A stretch of 64,000 nt of DNA, from NCBI GenBank assembly GCA_950022655.1, contig OX465590.1, positions 43,235,718 through 43,299,717 on the forward strand. The letters run 5' to 3'. The notes beneath the pieces are model-generated. The model ran no database searches. It worked only from the letters and a program-made list of their open reading frames with translations, and was not told the DNA's origin. Source of the DNA: Alentia gelatinosa. Lineage: Eukaryota > Annelida > Polychaeta > Phyllodocida > Polynoidae. The translations under genes and the position numbers were made by a program. Shown here in pieces: positions 33,731 through 43,588 of the stretch; the stretch's first letter is position 1; every line of letters begins with the position of its first letter.

Positions 33731-33810
33731 GTGAGTCGGGATTTAAAAGGAGATTATTTTCAGAACTGAAACCGTTTTGATGAAGATAAAACCTTGTCTT
33801 TTCGTTGTAG

Positions 33811-34365
33811 GTATCGTCTCCACTCCAGTTGGCTACCTGAAATATTCAAAATGACATAATGTAGGTGGAGGTGGAGGAGCAACCATAGGATGCTGGGAAC
33901 GACACCAGCCTGTATCAGCATAGACCCTCTTCACACTGGCGCCATCTTTTAATGGCCGACATATAGGTGACACCAGAACGAGGCGATAGGCTCTGGCCTG
34001 TTGCAGCCACACTGCTAAAGTCTTTGATTATCAACATTCCTTAAATTATTAAACACAATCAGAATAAAGTTTATTATAGCATGTATCGTTCTCTGACTGG
34101 TCCAGGTATCAAAGACTTGTCCACTATGAACAGAATCTCCTGTTTATGGCCCCAAGCCGCTCCCTATAATCCTATACCTCTTCCCTGGTCGCCTGTGTTG
34201 TCATAGCAATAAATTTGTGACCCGATTGAGATCAAAGTGAGAGGGTATCAGTCTCCCAGCAGATATCCCGACCAGTGGCAAGGATGTCTGTATGGAGAGT
34301 ATTGGGAATACTGGAGCTAAACATCGCCAGAAATCCAACAACACTACCAATTGTACCAGTCCCTT
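33811..34365. other. No gene recognised
   Basis: GGTGGAGGTGGAGGAGCAACCATAGGATG near 33865 recurs loosely at 34735 (GATGGTAGCCATAGGATGC), suggesting an old repeat. Confidence 0.35.
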
Positions 34366-34722
34366 TATCCTATCCCTAATAAAAAAACTCCATAGGCTTA
34401 ACATTAGCAGACTGTATTTGGTCTACGGTGAAGGAAAATGAAATTTATCGCTCTAGTAGGATACAGTTGTCAAATGACGTCATTTGAAAAGCAACCATTG
34501 ATTATCACTGATTATCGGTGAGTTTTATGTTATTTCTTAATTTTCTGAAGTAATTTAGACGGGGTAGGATAAATTCTAAACCAAACTCAAGTTAGTCGTG
34601 TTGTTTATCACACTCTGGCAAAGTCACGTATTACTGCACGAGGCAAAGCCGAGTGCAGTGATACGCGACTTTGCCATCGTGTGATAAACAACAACACGAC
34701 AAACTCGAGTTTGGTTTCTCCT
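34366..34722. repeat. Bipartite hairpin element C6
   Basis: Unit TTATCCTATCCCTAATAAAA ... CATAGGCTTAACATTAG ... GGGGTAGGATAAATTCT. Hairpin with arms AAACCAAACTCAAGTTAGTC / inverse, core CACGAGGCAAAGCCGAGTGC. Confidence 0.85.
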
Positions 34723-35179
34723 AAGTATCCCAGCGAGGATGGTAGCCATAGGATGCAGGGACTGGAGCCAGTCTATATCAGCATATACTTCTCAACGTCA
34801 TCAGATGATATCCTTCCTTTATTGTTACATATGAAGAGATGAATCTTTTCAGATTCGATCTTTCAAATTAGCAAATTATTGGTCCAGCTTTCACATGAGA
34901 AATTCATTTACAGGTTTTTGCAGAGTACAAATAACATCAGCGCTATGTAATTATGATATTATCAATCATGAATAAGATAAATTGATGTATGCTGGCAGAT
35001 TCTGGGGCCTGCCATATTATGGCATTATGTGTCAGTTGCTCGCTTCGCTATAACAGATTTAATCATTTTTATTATTGTAAAGATAGATACACAATAAATG
35101 ATTTATTCATAGGGTATCATTCTCGAATAATTTTCAAATAGCAGATATAACTTGAGAAAAAGGCCATTTGTAGAAAGCT

Positions 35180-35520
35180 GATAGACTTGAATTTGCAAAA
35201 AGCAGACATTTGAAAGTACACATTTAAGAGACGAAAATCTGAAAGTAACTAGACATATGAGAGTTTGCAGAAAAGCAAATATCTTAGAGACTCAGGAATG
35301 AGCAAAAAGCAGACATCTGAGAGACAGGAATTTGCAAAAAGCTGAAATTTTGGAGACAGGAATCAGAAAAAAAGAAACCTTTGAGAAACGGGCATTTTCG
35401 AAAGTGAGATATTTGGGAGAATAGGATTGGCAGAAACGAGACATTTGAGAGATGGGAATTTGTAGAAAAAGCAGACACTTGGGAGACTGTAATTAGCAAA
35501 AAGCAGACGACATTTCCATT
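35180..35520. repeat. About 40-bp tandem repeat (GAGAGACAGGAATTTGCAAA)
   Basis: Eight to nine degenerate units combining GCAGACATTTGAGAG and GGAATTTGCAAAAA. The - strand frames here are artefacts of the period. Confidence 0.8.
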
Positions 35521-35925
35521 GAAGGCTGAAATACATCTCTAAACGTCCTTGCGTGACATTGTGCCGCGTCTCACAATCAAATGATACATATCGTCTGGTA
35601 AAAAGGACGTCTAGCAGACAGACCGATGTCATGCACAATCAAGGGTATTCTCAGCATAAACAACCTCATCCTGCCCTTTATACCGTGCAATTATTTCCAT
35701 CCGTGGAATCATTGTGAGGACAGAATGCCACAGGCAAGCATCACTTCAAAAGAGATACACCTGTTGGTTGGCGCACGTATTAAAATAAAGATAGGAGCCT
35801 TGGCTAACGTTGTTACTTCTATGAGGTCTCAGACCGGCCCCCCACTCAGCCACACACCACTGTCTGTGAGAGTTTTTTCGTGATTATTAACGTATTATTC
35901 CACTATAGGTCATGAAGGCATATTA

Positions 35926-36232
35926 TCGTAAAACTGGATGAGTTTTAATCTTGGCCACCGTATGCCACGATTGGAGTTTGGCATAGTGATTTCATGAGGC
36001 GAAGCTGAGTGAAGTCCAGAACCAAAACTCCAGGAGTGGAATTTGGTGACCATGATTAAAACGAATCGGGTTTTGATTTTATCCTACCCTGTCTCCTCTA
36101 TTTTGGAATATTACATGATAATAATTCTGTATACCACTGATGGCATATAAAACTCCGTATGCCAGTCAGCGTGGCATAGGGAAACTCAATGTTAGACCTA
36201 TGGGATTTTATATTAGGGGTAGGATAATAGGG
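35926..36232. repeat. Bipartite hairpin element C7
   Basis: Same order and largely same sequence as C2: hairpin core GAGGCGAAGCTGAGTGAAGT, unit TTTTATCCTACCCTGTCTCC to AGGGGTAGGATAA, with CACTGATGGCATATAAAACT and AATGTTAGACCTATGGGA. Confidence 0.85.
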
Positions 36233-36925
36233 ACTATGGTGGGATCCGGATTCAAATAGCGTTTTCAATAAAAAAAATCTTATCGATTGACTTGTGCTGC
36301 ATATCTAATTAGTTTAAGTAAGCACTTGTTTATAAATAATATCAAATGGCAAAACATTCTCTGAAATTACAATATAAAGATATTGCATCAATTCCAACCA
36401 AGCCTTTCTTCCACATTTTCTGCCTTCCATGACAATGCTTTGACATATGGCAGATGTCACAAAAAGGGGCATTTTGCCACTTTTCTATTTTGATAACAAA
36501 ACAGTCCATTTGACTTCTGATATGAGTACATTTGGAATTCTATGGAATCTTCACCCATATTCTAGAAGTCAAACATTTTGCCTAACTTTTAACATGATTT
36601 AGCATGAGAAAATATATCAAAAATCAAAACAGATAAATAATGTCAATAAACTCAGAATACATATGGCAATAAAGCCCACAGTCTCTGGGTTAATATGGTT
36701 AATATTTTGCAAATATGTATCTTTCTTACAGCCTAAGTTAGATGTTGGTGCTAGGAGTTCTAAGCCCTGCAGCTGACGCCATCTCCAGGGACCTGTTTCA
36801 CTAGTTTCGTGACATGTCTGTGACACCATACAGACATTGGGGTTGTCTAGTTTCTTGACAACACAAGTAGCTGCCCTTAGGTAAAGACAGACCCTAAACA
36901 TAAGAATTAGACAAATTTACACATC
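36233..36925. other. No gene; one MITE end at 36788-36815
   Basis: GGACCTGTTTCACTAGTTTC at 36790 is a lone end of the element that follows. The - strand open frame 36617-36901 overlaps it and shows no domain. Confidence 0.4.
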
Positions 36926-37097
36926 ATGGACCTGTTTCACTAGTTTCGTGACAAAAGTGTTAGACAGACATGAAAAGCAGCACCAACACTGCAAGCAAGA
37001 ACAGACAAAACAAAGTCTAATGTCTAGTTCTTATGAAACCGGACACACCATCTAGACGCCATCTAGACATATCGCGAAACTAGTGAAACAGGTCCCT
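36926..37097. mobile_element. MITE (about 170 bp), TIR GGACCTGTTTCACTAG
   Basis: GGACCTGTTTCACTAGTTTC at the left; inverse CGAAACTAGTGAAACAGGTCC at the right. The interior has CTAGACGCCATCTAGACA and TGTCTAGTTCTTATGAAACC. Confidence 0.85.
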
Positions 37098-37496
37098 GGT
37101 GTATTTACTATTTACTAGCGCTGTATCAGCCCCTGGCGTATAAGACTAGCACTATGGCAATTGTATTCCCTTTCGCCTCCCTAATGTACTCCCATATCTT
37201 CTCAGGAACCATCTACAGACTTCTGGCACTGCTGACCCAAAATCGGTCAATGGAAATGATGCAGCTCGTGAAATGACCCAGGACTTTTTCTGCTTAGATT
37301 ATGCAATGTGGCACCACCCACCACAGAGTGAAAGGTTGGTCACTGAATGAAATCTACTACCCTCACCTATTTTTCTATACCGACGCACAGTCAGTGGCAC
37401 CACTGTCAGAATTTCTGGGTATCTCAAAAAGTCTCCGCCATATTTTGTCAGCCAATGGAAATGGGCTTATCTGACTCTGTACAAATAGATAGAGGG

Positions 37497-39965
37497 GAGG
37501 TTACAACGATGGCTGTCTGTCTCTGTCTGACTATATTGGAGGGAGGGATACAACTATGGCTGTCTGTCTCTGTCTGACTATATTGGAAGGAGAGTTACAA
37601 ACCATGACTGTCTATCTCTATCTACCATACAGGAGAGAGGGATACAACCATGGCTGTCTGTCTCTGTCTGACTATATAAGGGGGAGGGATACAACGATGG
37701 CTGTCTGTCTCTGTCTGACTATATTGGAGGGAGGGATACAACTATGGCTGTCTGTCTCTGTCTGACTATATTGGAAGGAGAGTTACAAACCATGACTGTC
37801 TATCTCTATCTACCATACAGGAGAGAGGGATACAACCATGGCTGTCTGTCTCTGTCTGACTATATAAGGGGGAGGGCCACAACTGAAGTGATTTGAGTAG
37901 TAGATAACTTGGAGATGGTTTTATTATGTTTTAGCCATGCTAAACGCTCGGCAGATCTTGTACTAGTTTGGCAACCACCCCCTTCTACGATATAGGGGTT
38001 GGTCGGGTTAAACCAACCACGGGATCAGTATGGGTGCACCTCGATCCAGGTAGTGTTGTTCTATGTAGGCTCTTAAAGGCTGAAATACTTAATAGGTAAA
38101 ATACATAGCAGATTAAATTGATAAATAACTGTGGCTTTATGGTGGTTTTATTCTAAAAATACACACAAAGGAAATAACAAAATTGTAAATTGCCTTCAAG
38201 GTTATGACAAAACACACTCTCCAAGCAATAGGGAAGATCTGGTAGGAGAGTAACTGGTACCGCTACTGGGACAAGGAGGCCGCTTATTTAACCCGACCAG
38301 AGCTAATTTTCATTAGCTCTGGTTGCCAGTGTAATCTTGTACATGCGGTCGTAGTTCCGGCGTTTTGCACTAGAGGGAGTAGCGGTCCTTTTTCACATTG
38401 CTTTAAGATACTACAACAACCATAGTTATCTCTGTCCAGCTATATAGGAAGAAGGATTACAACCATGGCTATCTGTCTCTGTCTGTCTATATAGTGGGGA
38501 GGGTTACAACCATGGCTTCCTGTCTCTGTCTGTCTATATAGGAGGGAGGGTTACAATCATGGCTTCCTGTCCCTGTCCGTCTATTTAGGAGGGAGGGTTA
38601 CAGCCATGGCTTCCTGTCTCTGTCCAGCTATATAGGAGGGAGGGTTACAACCATGGCTTCCTGTCCCTGTCCAGCTATATAGGAGGGAGGGTTGCAACCA
38701 TGGCTTCCTGTCTCTGTCCAGCTATATAGGAGGGAGGGTTACAGTCATGGCTTCCTGTCTGTCTCTGTCTAATATATGGGGAGGGCCACAACTGAAGTGA
38801 TTTGAGTAGTAGATGACTTTGAAAAGGTTTTACTATGCTTTAGCCATGCCATAGTTCCATCGTTCTCCACTAGAGGGAGTGGCGGTGCTTCTTCGCATTG
38901 CTCTAAAATACTACAACAACCATGCCTATCTCTGTCTGACTATATAGGGGGAGGGTACAACCATGGCTTCCTGTCTCTGTCTGACTATATAGGGGGAGGG
39001 TACAACCATGGCTTCCTGTCTCTGTCTGACTATATAGGGGGAGGGTACAACCATGGCTTCCTGTCTCTGTCTGACTATATAGGGGAGAGGTTACAACCAT
39101 GGCTTCCTGTCTCTGTCTGTCTATATAAGAGGGAGGGCTACAACCATTGCTTCCTGTCTCTGTCTGTCTATATAGGTGGGCTACAACCATGGCTTCCTGT
39201 CTCTGTCTGTCTATTAGGAGGGTTACAACCATGGCTTCCTGTCCCTGTCTGTCTATATAGGAGAGAGGTTACAACCATGGCTTCCTGTCTCTGTCTTACT
39301 ATATAGGAGGGAGGGTTACAACCATGGCTTCCTGTCTCTGTCCAGCTATATAGGAGGGCTACAACCTGGGGGGCTACAATAGGAGGGAGAGTTACTACCA
39401 AGGTTGTTTGTCTCACTATATAAGATAGAGGGCTACATCTATCCGACCATATAGGAGGGAGAGTTATAATCCATGGCTATCTGACTCTGTTTGACTATAT
39501 AGGAGAGAGGTTATAGACCATGGTTGTCTATCTCTGTCTGACTATATAGGAGGGATACAACCATGGCTGTCTGTCTCTGTCTGACTATAAAGGAGAGAGG
39601 TTATAGACCATGATTGTCTGTCTGGCTGCCTATAAAGGAGAGAGGTTATAGACCATGATTGTCTGTCTGGCTGCCTATAAAGGAGAGAGGTTATAGACCA
39701 TGATTGTCTGTCTGGCTGCCTATAAAGGAGAGAGGTTATAGACCATGGCTGTCTGTCTCTGTCTGACTATAAAGGAGAGAGGTTATAGACCATGACAATC
39801 TGTCTCTGTCTGACTATAAAGGAGAGAGGTTATAGACCATGATTGTCTGTCTGGCTGCCTATAAAGGAGAGAGGTTATAGACTATGGTTGTCTGTCTCTG
39901 TCTGACTACATAGGAGGGATACAACCATGGCTGTCTGACTCTGTTTGACTATACAGGAGGGAAAT
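37497..39965. repeat. Large minisatellite (units about 45-55 bp), interrupted once
   Basis: Unit: CATGGCTGTCTGTCTCTGTC then TGACTATATAGGAGGGAGGG then TTACAAC. Sub-domains: 37505-37875 is two copies of a 185-bp higher-order unit; 38404-38775 and 38905-39370 use a CCATGGCTTCCTGTCTC variant; 39590-39880 uses a GGAGAGAGGTTATAGACCAT variant. The non-array segments at 37876-38403 and 38774-38904 are copies of each other, the first holding an extra insertion. Open frames in it are periodic artefacts. Confidence 0.93.
37938..38348. mobile_element. Insertion (about 410 bp) absent from the sister repeat copy
   Basis: In the copy at 38774-38904 the text runs TTTTAGCCATGC directly into CATAGTTCC. In the first copy these flanks are split by this segment. 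It has imperfect inverted ends (TTGTACTAGTTTGGCAACCA and inverse TGGTTGCCAGTG...CTTGTACA) and an internal hairpin AACCAACCACGG. Non-coding. Confidence 0.7.
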
Positions 39966-40414
39966 CAAAACAAACCAAGACGAGGTTCTCCTGCATTTTT
40001 TCCCTGGTGATGGCGGTAATTTGTGTCTAATCAATCCTAATCTGATATTGAAGATTTATTTTCTTTGCTACGTCCTTCACTTACTATTGGATTAACTAGC
40101 ATTTTTCACTTTGTCGCAATAAAGTCTTGAAGCAAGGCATATTGTTCCCTGTCTCATTGCTTTCTTTGGAGTTTGATTACAGCATTAGCTTATATTGGAT
40201 TCTAGATTGTCCCCATAATCTAATAAAGCATTTCAAAAGATAAGGCAGACACTACTATACAGAGTTCTAAACCACGTGTAATGGGGACATAGCGGTAATG
40301 GAAACGAAGGCATAGAAATAGAGATGAGGAAGGCTACTATTGGTTAGAAACGAATATAAAGCCCAGCTGATTAAACCCACAGATTGGTTGTAAAAGAGGC
40401 CCTTTATTGAAGCA
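39966..40414. other. No gene recognised
   Basis: A polyadenylation-like CAATAAAG at about 40119 follows no readable exon. Confidence 0.4.
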
Positions 40415-40484
40415 TGCGCTCGGATATTACTACACGTCAACTCCTCGGAGCATATGACCGCTTCTATCTGAAACCAGGCAATAT
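40415..40484. repeat. One arm of the GGCCGTATGCTCC hairpin
   Basis: CGCTCGGATATTACTACACG, CAACTCCTCGGAGCATATGA and CTATCTGAAACCAGGC match the right half of the complete hairpin at 49908-50035; the left half is absent. Confidence 0.8.
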
Positions 40485-40496
40485 ATATGTATATAT

Positions 40497-40710
40497 ATGT
40501 CTATATATTTCAATATATTAATATATGTGAGGACGCAAGACAACACTACGCTACTCACCAAGTAACGGTAGCTATGTTAATCCACGTCACGCTTTGTTGT
40601 CGTCACGTATCTTAGCAACCGCGCGGTCGTTGGATGCGTGCGATGTCTTCTATTAATATAAACGGTTAATCTGCCTTTGATCTCGCTTAGATCAGCTGTG
40701 TTAAAAAACT
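40497..40710 (+). repeat. Split direct repeat A1 (5' end)
   Basis: Starts ATGTCTATATATTTCAATAT and ends GCTGTGTTAAAAAACT. Probably holds the promoter. It differs from A2 by a few substitutions and a short indel (GTGAGGACGC versus TTGGC). Confidence 0.9.
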
Positions 40711-40774
40711 CGCAGCTGTTTCGTTATAGTTTTACTCCGTTTTCTTGATTAATGATTGGAGATCCGACTCAAAT

Positions 40775-41665
40775 ATGGGGAGGAGAAGGAAGTTGGCGCC
40801 AGCCACATCGGTCGATGAATTTAATTCGGAGGACTTTAGATCTAATTTGGTGGATTCTGACTACGATCATCAAGAAGAATCAACTGACAACCCGGTGGAA
40901 GAAAGAGCGACCAGATCAACCGTGTCTTCAGGATCGGGGGAGCAGATAATGGATCGGATGAATCGTTTAGAGGCATCTTTATTCACCATTATTGGACTTC
41001 TCCAGGAAAAGAAAGAATCTGTGTCGGTTCCAGCAGCTGTGTCTAATCCAAGTCAAGGTGCGGTCGGTGGGATTCAGAGTGACTGTGTTAAAGACTGTGT
41101 GTTGCCTGCATCGAAGACTACTATTGACCATGAAAACAAGACCAACGAGAAAGAGAAAGAGAAGTCAAAATCCGGTATTTATCTTTCGAAAAACTTTTTG
41201 AATGAAAATGAAAAACTTGTCACCATTGAAAAGTTGAATGTCATCAATCTTAAACTTTTGAAAGATTTAATTCAAAAAGGGGAAAAGGTTGAACCGTTAG
41301 TTGAACACTTAATTTTGCTCTCGGAAAAAGCAGAAACAAAAGTTTTTACTAGCGAAGCACTTCTCAAATATGATAACTCTGTTAAAGAAAGGGCAGAAAA
41401 GATAGGCATTAGTGCCTTTGAGGGCATTGACCCGTCAGATATTGTTCGTTATTTGTCCTACGAAGGGACCGTCAATGCGGCTATTTCTAAGTCAAAAACT
41501 TTGAAGAAACCCGATAAAATTGGCTATTGTAATCTTTTCAATAGGGCTGATAACGCATGCAAGTTTAGCAACTGTAAATATAGGCATGTTTGTAGCGAAT
41601 GTAATAACAAAAGCCACGGGGCCTATGATTGTAAATCCAGCAGTGGCCAATTCGCTAAGAAATGA
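40775..41665 (+). CDS. gag: Gag-like protein of the Ngaro-like element
   Basis: 296 residues from the ATG at 40775 (AAATATGGGG) to a TGA. The N-terminal half is acidic and Ser/Thr-rich with a short helical segment. The middle is Lys/Glu-rich. The C-terminus has a CCCH-type cluster (C-X9-C-X4-C-X3-H, from YCNLFN to KYRH) immediately followed by a canonical retroviral zinc knuckle C-X2-C-X4-H-X4-C (CSECNNKSHGAYDC). Gag of this class coats element RNA; the zinc motifs are the likely RNA-binding part. The stop lies 12 codons after the knuckle and in the same frame as pol. Confidence 0.85.
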   Translation: MGRRRKLAPATSVDEFNSEDFRSNLVDSDYDHQEESTDNPVEERATRSTVSSGSGEQIMDRMNRLEASLFTIIGLLQEKKESVSVPAAVSNPSQGAVGGIQSDCVKDCVLPASKTTIDHENKTNEKEKEKSKSGIYLSKNFLNENEKLVTIEKLNVINLKLLKDLIQKGEKVEPLVEHLILLSEKAETKVFTSEALLKYDNSVKERAEKIGISAFEGIDPSDIVRYLSYEGTVNAAISKSKTLKKPDKIGYCNLFNRADNACKFSNCKYRHVCSECNNKSHGAYDCKSSSGQFAKK

Positions 41666-43588
41666 TATGTTGGTGCGGAGCAATGCTATTTCAATTCGGG
41701 TCACTATTGTGACAATGTATCAAGTAAGGAATGCGCTGGCTCTAAAAATAGCCAAATTGATGACGTTACTGCCAGTAACGTTTTTAATACTTCTTGCTCT
41801 GAAGCACCTTCTGTAGATTCGTTATTCGTTAATGACAGGTTTGTTATAACGAATTCTGTTTTAAATATTGATGCAGAATCTTTTTACCCATCAGGGGTGG
41901 AGAAAGATTTCGTTACGGATGTTTCAGCCTGTCGTTTAGGCTGTTGCGGTTGTTCACACACTATAGGCAGAAAAAAGGCTCAGTTGAAGCCGTGTCGGGC
42001 CTATAAGTATATTTTTGATTCTAATCAAAATTCAAAATTGTCAGAAGAAGAAAAGAATTTTGTTTGGGACGGAATTAATTGGGGTTTTAAAATTGTTAAT
42101 TCCGATTGTACGGTCTCTTATGACTGCGATAACTATAATTCAATTCTTGACGAAAAGTTTTATGATCAGATGTCTGATATTGTTATTGACGATATTGAAA
42201 ACGATAGAATTTCTAAGGTCAGTGTCAAACCACAATGTATACATGCTCTTGGTGCCGTAGTTAAATCTAATGGTAAATTGCGGCCTATAACAGATTGTTC
42301 TATGCCTATAAGCGGCAGTATCAATGACAATATGAGTAGTACTTTCACGGATATAACCTATAACTCGGTTTATTCGGCAGCAGAATGTCTGAATATCGGA
42401 GATTATTCAGTGGTGGTTGATCTAAAATCAGCTTATAGATCTGTTAATGTATTTTCAGAACACACTAAATATCAAGGCCTAAGATGGGACTTGGGCAAAG
42501 GTCCTGAGCTTTTTTGTGATAATAGACTTTGTTTTGGCCTTCGATGTGCTCCAAGTATCTTTACTAAATTATCAAATTTTATCGTAGATTGTGCACATCA
42601 AGAAAACATTCCTTTAGTTATAAACTACTTGGATGATTTCCTCATAATAGGCTCAAGTTACGATGAATGCCTAGAGTATCGTGATAAATTTATCTCAATG
42701 GTAGAGACTATTGGTTTTGAGGTCTCAAGGGAAAAATTAACTTTTCCCTCAACTAAAACTATCTTTTTAGGCATCACTATTGATAGTAATGATATGAGCT
42801 TGACTTTACCTCAAAGTAAAATTGATAAACTCAACAATTTCGTTAATGCTGCATTGGAAAAAGGATCAGGGACTAAAAAAGACTTCGAAATCCTTGGAGG
42901 GATAATTTCCTTTTGTTCTCAAATAGTCAGGGGAGGAAGGACTTTCAGCAGGAGGTTTTTTTATTTGAGTGCTAGGACCCGTAGGGGGGTCAGGGTTAAA
43001 ATAGATGAGGAAGCCAGGAAAGACCTTGAATGGTGGAAAAAAATTTCAGAAATTTTTAATGGTAGAGCTATAATTCAGACTAATTGTTCAGAAGTCCCCA
43101 TTGTGTCAGATTCTTCGGGGAAAGGTTTTGGAGTTTGGGCTGGAAAGGATTTTGTTTTTGGTACCTGGGACAATTCTTTTTCTAAGGATTATCTTTCGGA
43201 TCATATCGTTGAGGGTCCTTCTGAGGAAGTTGGAGATTTAAACATTAATGTTCTGGAATTATGGCCCATTGTGGTCGGTTTGAAACGCTGGGGACAGGCC
43301 TATTCCAATAGGAGAGTTCATTTAATTACAGATAACACCCAGGTTATGTCCATGATTAATTCTGGTAGGAGTCACAATTCAGTGTGCATGGGTTGGTTGA
43401 GGGAAATTTTCTGGTTTTGTTTTGTTTTTAACATTCAACTGGTAGCCTCTTATATTAGGTCTGATGACAATATCTTGGCAGATTACCTATCTCGTATCAC
43501 TTATAATGGTTATTTCGGTAAATGTATTAAAGTATTGGTGGATAATGGTATGTGTTGTTCTGTTGATCTTCAGGTTCTGGACTATTAG
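41666..43588 (+). CDS. pol: Pol: reverse transcriptase and RNase H of the Ngaro-like element
   Basis: An open frame follows the gag TGA in the same frame, with no ATG until 42170. RT lies at about 42200-42950: motif A VVVDLKSAYRS (Asp codon 42419), motif B FGLRCAPSIFTKL, motif C YLDD at 42626-42637. RNase H lies at about 43090-43500: VSDSSGKGFGVWAG (Asp codon 43109), NVLELWPIVVGLKRWG, LITDNTQVMSMINSG and DDNILADYLSRI carry the four acidic catalytic positions. YLDD and the RNase H wording are typical of DIRS-order elements. It makes the cDNA copy of the element. No integrase, protease or methyltransferase domain seen. The first 70 codons are Ser/Asn-rich with a few Cys and are not recognised. 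Expression as gag-pol by TGA readthrough, or decay of a once fused frame, are both possible. Confidence 0.92.
   Translation, partial: YVGAEQCYFNSGHYCDNVSSKECAGSKNSQIDDVTASNVFNTSCSEAPSVDSLFVNDRFVITNSVLNIDAESFYPSGVEKDFVTDVSACRLGCCGCSHTIGRKKAQLKPCRAYKYIFDSNQNSKLSEEEKNFVWDGINWGFKIVNSDCTVSYDCDNYNSILDEKFYDQMSDIVIDDIENDRISKVSVKPQCIHALGAVVKSNGKLRPITDCSMPISGSINDNMSSTFTDITYNSVYSAAECLNIGDYSVVVDLKSAYRSVNVFSEHTKYQGLRWDLGKGPELFCDNRLCFGLRCAPSIFTKLSNFIVDCAHQENIPLVINYLDDFLIIGSSYDECLEYRDKFISMVETIGFEVSREKLTFPSTKTIFLGITIDSNDMSLTLPQSKIDKLNNFVNAALEKGSGTKKDFEILGGIISFCSQIVRGGRTFSRRFFYLSARTRRGVRVKIDEEARKDLEWWKKISEIFNGRAIIQTNCSEVPIVSDSSGKGFGVWAGKDFVFGTWDNSFSKDYLSDHIVEGPSEEVGDLNINVLELWPIVVGLKRWGQAYSNRRVHLITDNTQVMSMINSGRSHNSVCMGWLREIFWFCFVFNIQLVASYIRSDDNILADYLSRITYNGYFGKCIKVLVDNGMCCSVDLQVLDY

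Noticed and set aside
38903..39416. Repetitive Gly/Ser/Thr/Cys frames on the - strand
   Set aside because: Translation of a minisatellite whose period happens to be near a multiple of three.
40745..40774. Gag start upstream of 40775
   Set aside because: The upstream extension would need a TTG initiator; the ATG at 40775 is the first usable start.
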